Part shown: positions 10,699 through 23,412 of the stretch, in pieces
How the letters are laid out: each line of letters begins with the position of its first letter
Numbering within the stretch: the first letter of the stretch is position 1
Notes under the pieces: generated by a model
What the model was told of the DNA's origin: nothing
The model's input: only the letters and a program-made list of their open reading frames with translations
Databases searched by the model: none
Assembly: GCA_034766995.1 (NCBI GenBank)
Contig: CM068316.1
Coordinates: forward strand, 27,988,606 to 28,052,605
DNA length: 64,000 nt
Origin: Acanthacorydalis orientalis
Lineage: Eukaryota; Arthropoda; Insecta; Megaloptera; Corydalidae
Direction of reading: 5' to 3'
Translations under genes and position numbers: made by a program

Positions 10699-11015
10699 AA
10701 ATATAAAATATAACTTTGTTTTATTGGGAAATTTGTGATAAGATTGTAAATAATATTTTTATTTTAATTTAAGTATTTGTTAAATATACATAATATTTGT
10801 CAACTGTAAAATAAATAGAATAGATATTGAATATTGAAGAATAGTTGTTTTGTTACTTTCATCCGCAGACTCATTTTTTTATTCGTTTATGTATTTTAAA
10901 TCCGATATAATTTTTGTGATTGTTCTTGGTATGATTATTTCAATATTTAATGAGTCTGCAATTCTGTTCAGTTTAGTGCTTTATTTCGTATGAAATTTTA
11001 TACCAAGATTATACC
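10555..11015. other. Spacer between mariner and orphan inverted arm
   Basis: A+T-rich DNA with an (AT)n run at 10646-10696. It also has an 11-bp perfect inverted repeat GCAGACTCATT (10865-10875) / AATGAGTCTGC (10949-10959). No coding sign. Confidence 0.6.
10646..10696. repeat. (AT)n microsatellite
   Basis: Pure AT run inside the fold-back structure. Confidence 0.95.
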
Positions 11016-11202
11016 ACCACATATTGAATCGTATACGAATTTTTGCACTTATCCAATAAATTAATTAATTTTTGATTTCCCTTTTTATTCTTTTTACTCG
11101 ATTAAAATTTCGTTTTAAATTTACAGATTTTTAACAAAATGCGAACATAAAATTATACTTGAATGAATAATATCTTTTAAAATGGATAAACATAGTTTGA
11201 CT
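11016..11202. repeat. Right arm of inverted repeat with orphan mariner end
   Basis: Inverse of 9159-9345. It carries a solitary mariner terminal repeat (ttttgcacttatccaa ending at 11056), followed by a TA and then the inverted copy of the flank that lies left of the mariner. No transposase DNA adjoins this orphan end. Confidence 0.8.
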
Positions 11203-11484
11203 TATATAAACTGCACAAAAATGAAAATTAACAAAATTAAAACTCGTTAGTATAGGGACAAATACCAATTTTAAGAAATTATTAAATGTATTGTATTATA
11301 TATATATATATATACACTTTTTGTTTATATTCTTAGAAAGAGTATTGTAATATTAGTTTGTTCAATTTTGATACAAAATTAAACATGTTATTTTTTACTT
11401 TCCTTTAAATAATTTTAATTCTGTTAGTGTACGTGTTTTAAAAACATTCATGAAAATAAGCAAATTTGCATAATTAATACATTG

Positions 11485-11543
<59 letters not shown>

Positions 11544-12576
11544 TATTGTTCAGAATATTCCATTGCAATATTTTAAATATGCTCTAAGGAAATAAATAAT
11601 GTTTCTTTTCTATACCAAATTTACTTTGAAATAAAATTTGTCATATAATTTTATATTGTTTAGTTTACTAGGAGCGAATATCTCTTGAGTGAAAATAGAA
11701 TTTAGATAGACGTGTGTCTTTTGAAAAAGACGCTCGTAACAAAAATGGATTATCCCAAATCCGTTTAATTTAGGTCTTACTATAAATGTACATATCGTGT
11801 CGTATAGTGTGTTATATTGCAGTATCATTTTATATAACATTTAATAAATTGAGAATTTCTCGTTTTTAACAATTTAAGCAAAATATTGTATTAATCAAAT
11901 CACATTTATTGAATCATATTAAATTCAAATAATGAAAAAATTTACAGAAGTGTATGATAATTTGATATTTTCATTTTAGTGTTCGTCAAATATACATTGC
12001 TAATCAAGTAATTTCTTGATATATTAATTTTTAATTTAATTATATAACATGTTTTACATTTTATTTTAATTTCTGTACTTTAAAGCATACTATTAAGTTT
12101 GTTGCTGGCTAATAGATGTACATTCAACTTGTTATATTTCATTTGTGTTTGTATAAAATTTAAATTTTTATAGTAAAGAAAAAATAACCATTAAATAGAA
12201 ACAGTTATGATGTTTCTGATAAATTTATAATAAAATATTTTTCATTAATTACCTTATTATTTGAAATAAAATTATATAATTACAGTTAATCAGATTTTGA
12301 TTCTTTATATAATTTTATATTGCAAGGTGTTATTTTTATATTAAATTATAAAAAATATGATATTATAAAAATATATTTATTATTTATTTATAAATATAAT
12401 AATATGGAAAACATAAGGGCCATTAATGAAATGTTTATTTTCACAAAATCCTTAAATAAATATAAAAATGGTGTAGTGACTTGTATTTAAGTTTGTATGT
12501 TACTTTACAAGCAATCTGAAAACAAGTAATGATACATGATAAATGGTTGTAATTAGTAAGTAAATATGACAAGGCA
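11203..12576. other. Intronic A+T-rich DNA
   Basis: Only simple sequence and an (AT)n run at 11488-11537. The 76-codon minus-strand open stretch at 11610-11840 has no splice or family support. Confidence 0.55.
11488..11537. repeat. (AT)n microsatellite
   Basis: Pure AT run. Confidence 0.95.
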
Positions 12577-12579
12577 CTA

Positions 12580-12692
12580 ACTCTTCATTTGTATGTTGAG
12601 AGTTTCGTCTTCGTAGATATCAGCAACGTAACTAAATGTTGAAATTAATTTAGTTGTTGTTTTAACATTGACATTAATGATAACAGGCAGAG
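12580..12692 (-). CDS. Possible isolated exon-like segment on the minus strand
   Basis: After an acceptor-like gtatttcag (AG at 12693-12694, minus strand) a frame stays open for 37 codons to a TAG (12577-12579). It begins LPVIINVNVKTTTKLISTFS and continues YVADIYEDETLN. The pattern P-V-x2-N-V-x-V followed by Y-V-A-D-I-Y recalls, loosely, the early extracellular beta strands of Cys-loop chloride-channel subunits. The usual tryptophan motif that should follow is absent. It may be a decayed exon or chance. No neighbouring exon was found. Confidence 0.18.
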
Positions 12693-12825
12693 CTGAAATA
12701 CGTCCTTATACTTGGTTCTTTTTTTATAATGTGTTTTCTCATTATGCAGTATAAAAGGAAATCATTTTATTTAGTTTATTTATTTATATTTCTCGTAAAA
12801 TATAATACAATACAGATGAGACTAT

Positions 12826-12827
<2 letters not shown>

Positions 12828-12865
<38 letters not shown>
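12828..12865. repeat. (AT)n microsatellite
   Basis: Pure AT run. Confidence 0.95.
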
Positions 12866-12866
<1 letters not shown>

Positions 12867-14073
12867 ATTAGTTGAGTTATGAAAATTTGTTTGACGAAGT
12901 TATTACATATAGTTCCGTTTATTGTCCCCTAGAAGAAAGAATATCTTAATTGATATTGTAATGGATAAGCTTTTTATTAGTTTAAATGTTAACAAACGTT
13001 ATATAGTATAAAAAATTAAATATGAGTTAAAACTAAATTAACACATTATGCTAAGTTTGCTTTTAGATTTCAGTTATAATTTAGAACGTTTATAATATTT
13101 TAATTACGAAAATATTTATTTATCAAAATGTCGCTTTAGAACGTTGTCTTATAGAAATTAATATGTTTTAAAGAAAAGAAAAAAGTAAATAATGATATTT
13201 ATCTAGATTGAAGTATTTCATGGAGTCGAATAAAGTGCACGTGATTTTTTTTTATTTTAAGGTCCAAAAGAATAGCATAATTTAAATTTGAATTATTTTT
13301 GAGACTCTTTCATATTACTAATAAAACTGAAATAAAATAAATTCAAGGAAAATAGTAAGATGATGTTATTGGAATTAATATAATTACATGATATTTTTAC
13401 TTACAAAGGTATATATAAGCTGTAATATAATAGAATATCGTTTGAAGTTACATAAGATAATATTCAAAAATTATACATAAAGTTGATACACACAAAAAAC
13501 ATTCAATATTCAAAAACAATGATACTTTTTATTAGTAATCATATTGTTTTTAATCTAAGTCGGTGTAATTCGTGTTCGGTAGCAGGGTAATATTTGTCTT
13601 GTAATTTAATAATTTAAAGAATTAGTGCACTGAAAATTTTCTCAATATAAATATACACAAACATGTAACACTACACTTTACACAAACAGGGACCCGGATG
13701 ATATGCACCTAAGTAAATGAACCTGATACACATACAAACACACAACCATATATGATTATAAAAGAAAATTATCAATAAATCATGTAATAGGAATAATAAT
13801 ATAAAATATATGTAGGAAGTTGTAAGAAGTCAATTGAATGCACATAGTAATTACTATAGGTAGATGACTTCAGTTGAGATTATGTGCTTAGATGTTTTCG
13901 ATGTGATGTACTTATTTTATGTTATGTATATTCAAGATATTAGAGATGTTAGACGTATTATTTGTGTTATATGTTGAAGATACAAGATGTAATACTCGTG
14001 TGAAGACATTTAAAATATATTCTAGTGCACTCATAGTTATGCCTAGGTGAAATACAAACTTTTAGTAATGTTT

Positions 14074-14081
<8 letters not shown>

Positions 14082-14166
<85 letters not shown>

Positions 14167-14178
14167 CAAGAGAGAGAG
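14082..14178. repeat. Compound (AT)n(AG)n microsatellite
   Basis: AT run followed directly by a purine AG run with one AGCAAG interruption. Confidence 0.95.
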
Positions 14179-15861
14179 TTTGCGTGTATATGTATGAATA
14201 TGTCATGTATACACCATGTGTACCACTCTATATTGTGTTTTATTACCAAGTTTATCTATAGTTAATATTAATTTACACATGAGATAGAGAAAGCCAACGA
14301 ATAAACAAGAATTTTCTATTCTATGATAAGTATATAATAATAAATTGTAGCTAGAAAAAATTAGAGCTGTATTATTAAGGTGGACGTGTTTGTCTTTCTT
14401 TAAGTACAATTATTTCATTTTTATTTTTTACAAAAAAAACTATTGATGTTAACATATTTTCTCTTTGATCTATATTTAGGTTTACGGCAGAAAAAAATTG
14501 AAAATACTAAAAATAAAAACAGATAAACATGACTAATATATATTGTTCTTGATTTTATTTTGATCGAATGGACTTTTTAAACTTTTTTGATCAGAAAAAT
14601 GTATATATATATATATAAGGAACATGTATTGATATGAATAAATAATTATTTCTTGAATTTGAAATAAGTATGTCAAAGAATAAGAATAAAATTATTTTCA
14701 TAACGAATTTTTTGTTATGTTAATAAGGCTTTAAATTAAATTACATGCAATACTATAGGCAGGCATTCATAAAGACGCAACAAGTGGAATATACATATAT
14801 CAATTGCCAACAGGTGTTTTGTCTTGAAAAGAATATAATTTCAACGGTGTTCGATAAAATACTGTGTAAACCGAAGAAAATAAATGACGAAAATATTTTC
14901 ATCTATTATCAATAAAAGATTGGTTTCGAAGACAGTTTACATCATTTCTGTACACAAGACAGCCTTTTATGATTGAAGCTATATGTAAACAATCGGCCTG
15001 ATCAATAATTTGAGAAATGTAGGGAAGCGGTCGTTTCCATTACGTTATCTGCGACATCCCTTCAGAAAAAAAACTCATTTTCTTTTTTAGAATTACATTT
15101 AAGCGCTGATGCGAATTATTTCAATTTTCGTTAAATGTTATTTATTTTAGAAAAGGGGAAAAATGTTACGAAACATTTCAGCTGTTTATCTAAATACGCT
15201 GAATATTTGATATTTATAGAATATATTTGAATGAGTTTCATTTTCAAAGTGTTGTTTGAATAAGATTGCATTTTTTATTCAGATATTTTTTAATATACTT
15301 CTTTAATTATAAATAAAAAATAGCAGGTCACAATCTGAGGATATATTATAAATATAAGGATTACTTCTTGTTAAATTTTAATGGCAAAAATAATGAAAAT
15401 AAATAATGAATAACAAATACGAGAGAAATTTATTTTAATAATTTGATAATATAAAAATCAATTGAAGCTTTGTAGCAAGTTATTAATTGTATTTTTATTA
15501 AATTTATTTTTATAAAAGAATATGAAACTTTAATTTTAATAACTTTGCAAATAAGATTAACATTGCGGCAATGAGCTTTATGGCTTATCAATATTATTTC
15601 AGATTTCTAATTGATTATTATTAACTTTATTTTAATATTATATTATATACTGTATTCTAATTAGTTTTTTATTTGTTCGAATAAAATTTAATAAACAGCC
15701 ATGATTTCAATAGTAAATAATTTTTGAATTTTTTTTTCAGATTTTCTCAATACTTTCATACAATTTTGAAACATTTTATATATTATTTTTCTATTAAAAA
15801 TGTATTTTTTTCTTAATTAATGAAATTTTGTTGATGTATTTTCGCTGTGTTTCGAGGGGTT

Positions 15862-15984
15862 CATTGGCAAAAATGTGTCGACTCTAATGGTGTTTATTTC
15901 GATTAATGAAGTCAATTATTAACTGAGAAAAATGTATATGAATTTAATTGTTATAAATCGCAATTATTTTTCTGACAACCTAAA
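15862..15984 (+). mobile_element. 3' end fragment of the cecropia-like mariner
   Basis: Matches the last 120 bp of the element at 25169: caaaaatgtgtcgactctaa, then tttatttcgattaatgaag, then the right terminal repeat ending tctgacaacctaa. The rest of the element is gone. Confidence 0.8.
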
Positions 15985-16397
15985 CGTTCTTTAATTTCAG
16001 TATAGAACTATTTTTATTATGTACGATTATTTTTTAAAATTATCGTATTTCGAAAAGTCTATTCTTTTGAAAATTTTCAATCAAAACATTAAAATAATCC
16101 ATAAGCGACAAACTGCACTAGTTTATTTCTTTTTAAATCAACTGCAAAGAATAAATTTCCTTCACAAAAACTAAAATATAGATGTATGATATGAATTATT
16201 AATAGATAATACATTTTCTAAATTAATAATATTTACATATTTAATATACATATGTTATATCTATTTTGAAAAAAATACATTATAATAGAATGAAAATCAA
16301 ACAATAAAAAGTCACTTAAAAATAATCATTTTAAACTGAACGATAACGGTAATTAGCAACTGAATAGTCTTTACAATATTTTTATATCGTTTTTATT

Positions 16398-16407
16398 ATA
16401 TATATAT

Positions 16408-16441
<34 letters not shown>
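16398..16441. repeat. (TA)n microsatellite
   Basis: TA run with one AATATA interruption. Confidence 0.95.
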
Positions 16442-17849
16442 GTATTTATGTATTAAATTATATTTTACGTCTAGTAATAACATTTAAAACTTTGTAAATA
16501 AGAAATTAAAAAAATCCAAATAATATTAATAAACTTTGAAAGCATAAAATATTATTATAAATAATATATAATAGCGTTGATATAAATATGTAACAAAAGT
16601 ATATAATCTCAATAATATAATGAGTATCTTTAATGTCGTCATTTATTTTCTTCAGAAAATATTCGTGTCTATTCATTATTCTGCATGTTAAACTACCGAT
16701 TAAATAAATAATCTAGTATATCGATCATTTTTTTTTTAATAGCGAGTATAACAATGTCCTATATCTTGGAACTCCATTTGTTCACAACGTAAATTGACTA
16801 CTGGATGTCTCAATAAATGCTCCATTTATAGTGAAATATCTTTTATCCATGTGATATACTGTCAATTTTATGCTATTCAAGTCATGAGTTTGAAGCTCGT
16901 TACTTGAGTAAAAGTTTGGTGTTATGTTTCATGTGGAAGAGTTTTTTCTTATACCTTTATACGTATCATTGATTACTGATTTGGTCTTCTGATTAATCGA
17001 TAACAGAAAAAAATATAAATTGAAATTAATATACATGCACGACATTAATCTTAAAAATAATGTAAAACAAATTAAGTCACTTGTTATTTACAAAATAAAA
17101 TTCAATATTTAATAAAAATGAATATAATAGCTATAAATTTTGTTTTTCTAAATAGATATTTTATTCCTTCTCAAAAGATTATTTATTTATTGCTTTGCTA
17201 ACGAGATTCGATTTTCATTTCTATTTGTTTACATTCTATTTTCATATTTTATTCTATTCATTTTCTGATTGCTATTTTTATATTCTAATAACCATTTTAT
17301 ACTGTATTAATGATAATTTTTTATTTTTTAAAGCATCTTTGAGGGTTCAAATCGGATAGTAATTGACAGATTCATCTGACCTGTGGACTACAAGTCAGAA
17401 TATATCATATTAATAAAATTTTAAAACGTTCCTTGAGATTTCGAGCTATCTATTGCTATCGATTTATATATTGTTATTTAATTTTTTTTCAATTTATTTG
17501 ATCTGATTACACTGGACAACTAGGGGTTTTCTATAAAAATATGTCCAAGAAAAATGATTGAACTATTTTGTACAAATAACGGAATATGTTTCGATAAATT
17601 TGTTAACTTTTTGTATAAAAATATAATATTTCCGATTGATACAATTTATTAATTTATTATTTTTTGTAAATAATATAATAGCTTAGATATGTACCTATTA
17701 CATACAGATTTAGAAGGAATGGGACTTGAAATGACTAGATCAACAGTATGATGGTGGTATTCGAAGCTGGATTCAGTTTCCACCTAACATAAATGCCGTT
17801 TACTTTTTTTAAATATATGTTTGCTTTTTTAATTTTTATTTTCTCAATT

Positions 17850-17851
<2 letters not shown>

Positions 17852-17885
<34 letters not shown>
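17852..17885. repeat. (TA)n microsatellite
   Basis: Pure TA run. Confidence 0.95.
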
Positions 17886-17890
<5 letters not shown>

Positions 17891-18656
17891 TTTCGATAGC
17901 GAATATGGTCCGTATAACTCAGATGTGCTATTGGAAAGGGATGATTCCTTTTTCTGTTAGTTTAAATGGATATTTTAATGTTTACATTATCAAATTAATT
18001 TGTTTTTTTAAGATAAAGTTACTAGACCATATGAGCAGAGTATTAAACAAAAAATACTTTGTTATTATTAAAAACACCAAATTTTTTCAGTAGATAAAGA
18101 AAAACATGATGACTAGATTGGAATGAAGGAATCTCCGAGACAAAAAATGTGAATAGTTCAGTAAATGGAAGAATACTTTTTAAAAATATACTTTTAAACA
18201 TGTATTCATTTAAAAAAATGCATACTTTTCGAATAAAATCGTATGGATAGCTTAATGTACGTATTTAAATACAATAATTCACTAGAAAAATAGCAGATTT
18301 TTATTAAATAGTCTACATTAAGGATTAAGGCTATTTAATTCATATTATATACTTATATACTAAAATGTATTCTTATGTATTAGTAGGTTACGGAGACCAA
18401 ATAAAATAATAGTATGAAGATACATAACAATCGCAATGTTCACAAATAATTTAGAGTTATAGCGATATTGCTTGACTTACAGCTGATTTCATGCAATATT
18501 TCTATTATTTTATAAATAGGATATCCATATTAGTACTATTAGTTTTATAACTACATATTTTATTAAAAAAAAACGCCATTTGCTCAGAATCTATACGTGC
18601 TATACTATTTTGAAAGATATTATGTATTTAACTACAAGCTAATAGTAACAATTATA

Positions 18657-19060
18657 TTAGGTGTACAAATGAATTCAGTTCCTTTTTTATAAACAAACGA
18701 ATTTTTACTGAAAAATGGAATAAATTTCCATTTTCAAAATTATCACAATTATTTTAATTAACTTTGCTACATGTTGGATAACTGACGAATCCCTGGTCGA
18801 AAAACAATGCCGGGTTTGAGTCGATGAAGTCAAAATTCATTTTTGGGCGTTTTTCACTGTTTTAGCATTTTTTGGATGTTTATGTTTCACAACACCTTCC
18901 CCAAAAACTGATCAAATCACTGTTGCAGCTTCGGTAGCATTTTTTTTCAACTGGAAGGAGAAAAGTATGCAATACCTAATAAGCTGCTTTTCGAACGCCA
19001 TAATATTCAATTACGCCAACTGCTTGGCGAAAATATATAGTATTTTTGAATGTTAATGCC
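18657..19060 (-). mobile_element. Mariner relic with N-terminal transposase piece
   Basis: A terminal-repeat-like TTAGGTGTACAAATGAATTC begins after a TA at 18657. On the minus strand, from about 19024 downward, a mariner N-terminus can be read: MAFEKQLIRYCILFSFQLKK, then NATEAATVI, a stop, then SVFGEGVVKH. This is the first helix-turn-helix region that normally precedes a C-R-x-W-F-x-R-F motif. Everything after it is missing or scrambled, so the copy has a large internal deletion. The right end was not located. A separate family from the others in this window. Confidence 0.6.
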
Positions 19061-19432
19061 GAAACTTCAAAATCCTAAGACGACGAGAAAATATTTAAAT
19101 ATAAAACAGAGTTATGATTGATTTAATTTAAAGGCACAGAATTAAATTTAAATCTTATAAAATGAGTGTTTGATCTTAGCGACTAAATTTTTTTGTAAAG
19201 TAATATAATCGTTCAAAAAATATTTTTAAAATAAAGTACGAACACTTATTATTTACATAACTGTTATTGTTTCTATAATAATCTAATTTTTTTCTATAAT
19301 AATTTTTTTTTGGTGTTTCAATTAGTTTATTTTCATATTAACATTTATTTTGTAAATAATTGGTTTTTTCTACGTGTGTCTCAGTTCTAAGTTGGTAGTT
19401 TGTGATTTTTTGTATAATTTTGTTAAAATTCT

Positions 19433-19435
<3 letters not shown>

Positions 19436-19466
<31 letters not shown>
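19436..19466. repeat. (TA)n microsatellite
   Basis: TA run at the 5' truncation point of the RTE copy. Confidence 0.95.
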
Positions 19467-19469
<3 letters not shown>

Positions 19470-20416
19470 GGTGAAGCTACATGGAGCTACATGAAGAAAC
19501 AAGAAAGATAAAAATCTAGAAAGGTGTAAGACTGGGAAATGCAATTTCTCCGAAATTGTTTACTGCGGCCTTGGAAGAAGTATTCAAATCGCTCGACCGG
19601 GAGGACAAAGGAATCGAGATAAAGAGCGAAAGATTAAGCCATCTCCGCTTTGCCGATGATATAGTTATTTTCGCAAATACCCCGGAAGAGTTGCAAAAGA
19701 GGATAGAAGAACTAAACGATGCTAGTTAAAAAATCGGCCTCAACATGAATCATACAAAGACAAAAGTACTGTTCAATGCGTTTGTCTATCCGAAGAAAAT
19801 TGAAATAAAAGAACGGAAATAGAAGAAGTTACGAAATATGTCTATCTAGGCCAGCTTATCAACAGAGATGGATCATTCACTGAAGAAGTAAATAGGAGAA
19901 TAAAAATGGGATGGAGCTCTTTTGGACGAAACGCCTCGATATTTAAATCAACAATCCCACTCTGTTTAAAGAAAAAGTATTTGATCAGTGTATACTACCA
20001 GTCCTTACATACGGCGACGAAACATGGGTGCTTAACGCCAAAATAGTTCAAAGACTCCAAACAACACAAAGGAAAGATGCATGTTGAGAATAACAAGAAG
20101 AGATAGAAAGAGAATATAATGGATACGAAAACAAACAGGAGTCACAGATATAATAAGTAGAGTAAAGAGTCTGAAATGGAACTGGGCGGGACATATCGCA
20201 AGAAGAGAAGACAACCGATGGACAAGAGAAATTATTGACTGGGAACCACGGAATATAAAAAGACCCAGGAAGAGACCAATGAACAGATGGGATAAGGATA
20301 TTAAATACTTTCTTGGAAAATTGTGGAAAAGAGAGGCACTGAATCGAACAAAATGGAAAATCATGGAAGAGGCCTTTATCTAGCAGTGGATTAACAGAGG
20401 CTGAAGATGATGATGA

Positions 20417-20420
<4 letters not shown>
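19467..20420 (+). mobile_element. RTE-type LINE, 5'-truncated 3' part with reverse-transcriptase core
   Basis: A block of nearly balanced base composition between two TA arrays. In one frame (19523-19726) it reads GVRLGNAISPKLFTAALEEV (RT motif 4) and then RFADDIVIFANTPEEL, where F-A-D-D is the catalytic motif 5. A stop follows at 19727. After a frameshift YVYLGQLINRDGSF and FKSTIPLCLKKK follow. Another shift gives CILPVLTYGDETWVLNAK, and later KWNWAGHIARREDNRWTR, the conserved tail of this LINE type. The 3' end is a (GAT)n tail (gaagatgatgatgatgat) running into (AT)n. The RNA template would be copied from that tail. Stops and shifts make it inactive. A second copy lies inverted at 44125-45385. 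Confidence 0.88.

Positions 20421-20470
<50 letters not shown>
20421..20470. repeat. (AT)n array at LINE tail
   Basis: AT run directly continuing the (GAT)n tail of the RTE copy. Confidence 0.95.
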
Positions 20471-20472
<2 letters not shown>

Positions 20473-21984
20473 TTTATGGAGAATAAAAAACATTAAATAA
20501 TACCATATTTTTCCAAAACAAACTTATTTGTAGATGCTTTGCCTTTTCAAGTAGGAATATAACTTCAATTAATAACCTAAGTTAGAACTTGGTAAAATTA
20601 AAATTATTTAATTAGAAAAAAATTAACAAATTCTTATTTTCTTATAAAAAAATATAATATTACTCATATCTATCTTTATACAATGTAAACTAGTTTTTAT
20701 ATAAGAGTTCTGTTGTTTAATTACTTTTATAATATTATAAACTTTTACATTTAATTTATATTAATTTATGTAAAATATAATTTTTATCCACTGGTAGTAT
20801 CTTTTTATTACTAATATTTTATATTTAATTCATGTAAAAAAATGTAAAATTATCGTTTTTAACTCGTTTTTTCAAGATACTATTGTTTTTAAAACATTAT
20901 TTTTTAACAAATAACGAATGGGATTTAAATATTAGTTATATGTAAATATAAATATTATTCTTGTTTTTCTATAAGTAAACACACTTAATGATTATTGATC
21001 TTATATATGATTCTTTTTTAATGAAATATTTTTATACATATTTTCTAATATGAAAACTAATCTATTTTCGATAACAATTTTTATTTGATGAAAAAATCAC
21101 TTCACATATAAAGAATCAATTATTCCCTAAGGGCAAGTACATTCCATAGCGACTTGCTTTGAACACACTACCCTTTGGATCGATACATATACAAGTTGCC
21201 ATAACGACTAAGAAAGTTCTACCGTATGTTACATACATATATTTTAAGAATTTAAGAAAACTGTTTAGATTTTCATATATATATATAAACATTAATCATG
21301 ATATTTATTAGCAAGATAATCATATCGAGTCTTACTTAATAAACTATTATTTTTTTACTAAGATATATATATATAATATTTGCTCTCACATTTATATGAC
21401 TTTTTTGTGTGCTGTATTGAAAACGGTGACTAAACAAATAATTTTAATTATTGTAAAATCGAGGAGTATGTTTATAAATAATTTTGAAAGTAAGGAAACG
21501 TTTTATAAATGCAAGAAATAGGATAAAATCATTTTTTTTAGATAAGATTAAGAAAATAATTATTTGTCAATCTCATGTACGGTTTTGTAATTTTTTTGTT
21601 TATTTTCTTCTTAAATATTATATTCCACTTTTAATTAAGTGCTAGACAGATTTCTTCTAATAATTAACGTTTAAATGATCCAAAAAATGTTGTCTATAGG
21701 ATAACTGTATCATCATAAAACTAAAATAAATAAATAATATAAAATCCAAATGATTAAAGTTTTATATTAAAATGCAGTTTCTGAATGGTTTTACGACACG
21801 TATGTAGTATTTACATGTTGTTTATTTCTGTATGTATATAGGGTGTTGTATACACACTGTTTTAATAAATAAACTTCAAGAGTTAAAAATATATATTTAT
21901 TTGGACAATAATTAAACAATAGATCAACTTCCAAATGTAAAAAGTCTGATGTTTTACAAAGTTTCACAAATTATTTCTTTATTC
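20471..21984. other. Intronic A+T-rich DNA
   Basis: No gene recognised. A slightly G+C-richer patch at about 21125-21230 (ccctaagggcaagtacattc... accctttggatcgatac) has no open frame. Confidence 0.55.
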
Positions 21985-22110
21985 ACCTTAAAAATCACAT
22001 AAACATTTTTTCTGGTCAAAAATATTTAATAAATTGTTATTGATCATTTTTGATTGTTCGTTATGTGAATTTCGGTAGAAACTCTATAATCCTCAGAACA
22101 CTAAGGTTCT
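21985..22110 (+). repeat. Dispersed repeat family, copy A
   Basis: Core tctggtcaaaaatatttaat, then tgttattgatcatttttgat. Closely related sequence recurs at 26665, 27570 and 47415 (+) and, inverted, at 41120 and 48890. No terminal repeats or coding sequence seen; family unclassified. Confidence 0.5.
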
Positions 22111-22640
22111 GAAAAAAATTTTATTTTTTTTGTAATTTGTGGGATGGAAAAAGAATTCATTTCTGAAAGTGAATTTAGCCACAGTGTTAGAACTGTATTT
22201 TCTGAATTTGATGTATAAAAAACTCAAGAACGGCAAGTTGTATCAGAACTATCTATTAATGACTTTAAGATTAAGTATTTTCGAAATTAATCAATTTTGG
22301 TATTTATTGAAGTATAAAAAATATTGAGTTGAAATTTTAAAATAATCTTTCATTTGACTAAAATGTGATTTTGGCTTTGTCGAACTTTGTCAATAAATTT
22401 TTAGATTACATAATATTCTTTTATAATTACTTCAAAAACTTTGTGTTCTTGAAATATTTGAAGGAAGATTTTCGTTATAAGGAGTACAATTAGAGACGTT
22501 CATGTGAAAAAGTATCTTTTATTTTCAATAATATATATATATATATATATATTCATATATATATATATATATATATATATACATTTATACATATATATAT
22601 ATATATACATATATATGTATATATATATATATATATATAT

Positions 22641-22676
<36 letters not shown>

Positions 22677-23289
22677 CTTAAAATCAAGCAGGGAGTTTTA
22701 TGAATATACTTTAGACAAAATGAGTAAATTTTTTTTGTCGTGGAAAAATAATACTATCTTTCCAAGAATATTAATTATGATGTGCGTATCCCGTAGTGAA
22801 TTGATATTCTAGATAAATATAATTAATCATTTTCCTGTCCAGCTAATTTTACCTGGTATGTACCCACACACCAGCTATATTTTCGAATTTTAAAACATGT
22901 AAAATTTTTTTGGTTTATAATTAACATCATTAACTTGCCATAAATCAAGTTTTTCATTTATTCTCGTGGGTACTTTTCGAAAAAAACATAAACGGTTTTT
23001 TGAAATGTTAATGACAGTGTGGTCAAAAATTCTCAAATAAACTATATTCTATGTTTACCTAGTTTCAATTATTGTTTTACGATTATTTATAAATAATGTT
23101 TGTATGCTAAATCAATTAACAAACTATTTTTTATTTCATTTAGTTTCTTTTCTGCGGTAGAGATTACAGGAAGCGCTTTACAAAAACGTAGATTTATCTT
23201 TATATACATTTATCTAACACTAAGTCATTACTTTTAATCCTTGTCAAAAGATGTCATTACAAGTTCACAAAATCAGATTTCTTTAATTA
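22111..23289. other. Intronic DNA with large (TA)n array
   Basis: The array is at 22530-22676. The sequence agtgaatttagccacagtgt near 22170 recurs as agtgaatttaaccacaatgc near 27349, so the dispersed repeat may be longer than its core. The 62-codon open stretch at 22139 has no support. Confidence 0.45.
22530..22676. repeat. Interrupted (TA)n array
   Basis: About 145 bp of TA with TTCATA, TACATTTATACA, TACATA and CCATA interruptions. Confidence 0.95.
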
Positions 23290-23412
23290 ATGACAGACAA
23301 TTTCCGGCCATTTAGATGTGCCGACGAATATTATTGTCTTTGGCATGATGCGACATACAAAGTGAGGATGAGAATATCGTCATGGGTGGGAAAAGGATTA
23401 ATTAAAGAATAG
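23290..23412 (+). CDS. Unexplained short ORF / possible exon
   Basis: In a G+C-richer island an ATG frame runs 40 codons to a TAG. It begins MTDNFRPFRCADEYYCLWHD and ends WVGKGLIKE. An acceptor-like tttctttaattaatgacag ends at 23296, and splicing there would enter in the same phase in which exon 2 leaves. A possible donor (AAA|gtgagg) lies at about 23364. It is rich in aromatic residues, two Cys and two Trp. It may be an alternative terminal exon of the long-intron gene, a small peptide gene, or an old insertion. I recognise no family. Confidence 0.3.
   Translation: MTDNFRPFRCADEYYCLWHDATYKVRMRISSWVGKGLIKE

Larger units (their letters stand above)
12693..15861. other. Intronic A+T-rich DNA
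   Basis: Holds an (AT)n run (12828-12865), the compound array at 14082-14178 and a short (TA)n at 14600-14617. A G+C-richer patch at about 14960-15065 (cggcctgatc... gggaagcggtcgtttcc) has no open frame and remains unexplained. Confidence 0.5.
15985..18656. other. Intronic A+T-rich DNA
   Basis: No gene or transposon recognised. Contains (TA)n arrays at 16398-16441 and 17852-17885. Short open stretches (for example 17905-18093) look like chance. Confidence 0.55.

Noticed and set aside
20032..20364. 110-codon minus-strand ORF
   Set aside because: Antisense shadow of the RTE LINE 3' coding region, which reads sensibly on the plus strand (W-x-W-A-G-H-I-A-R-R).
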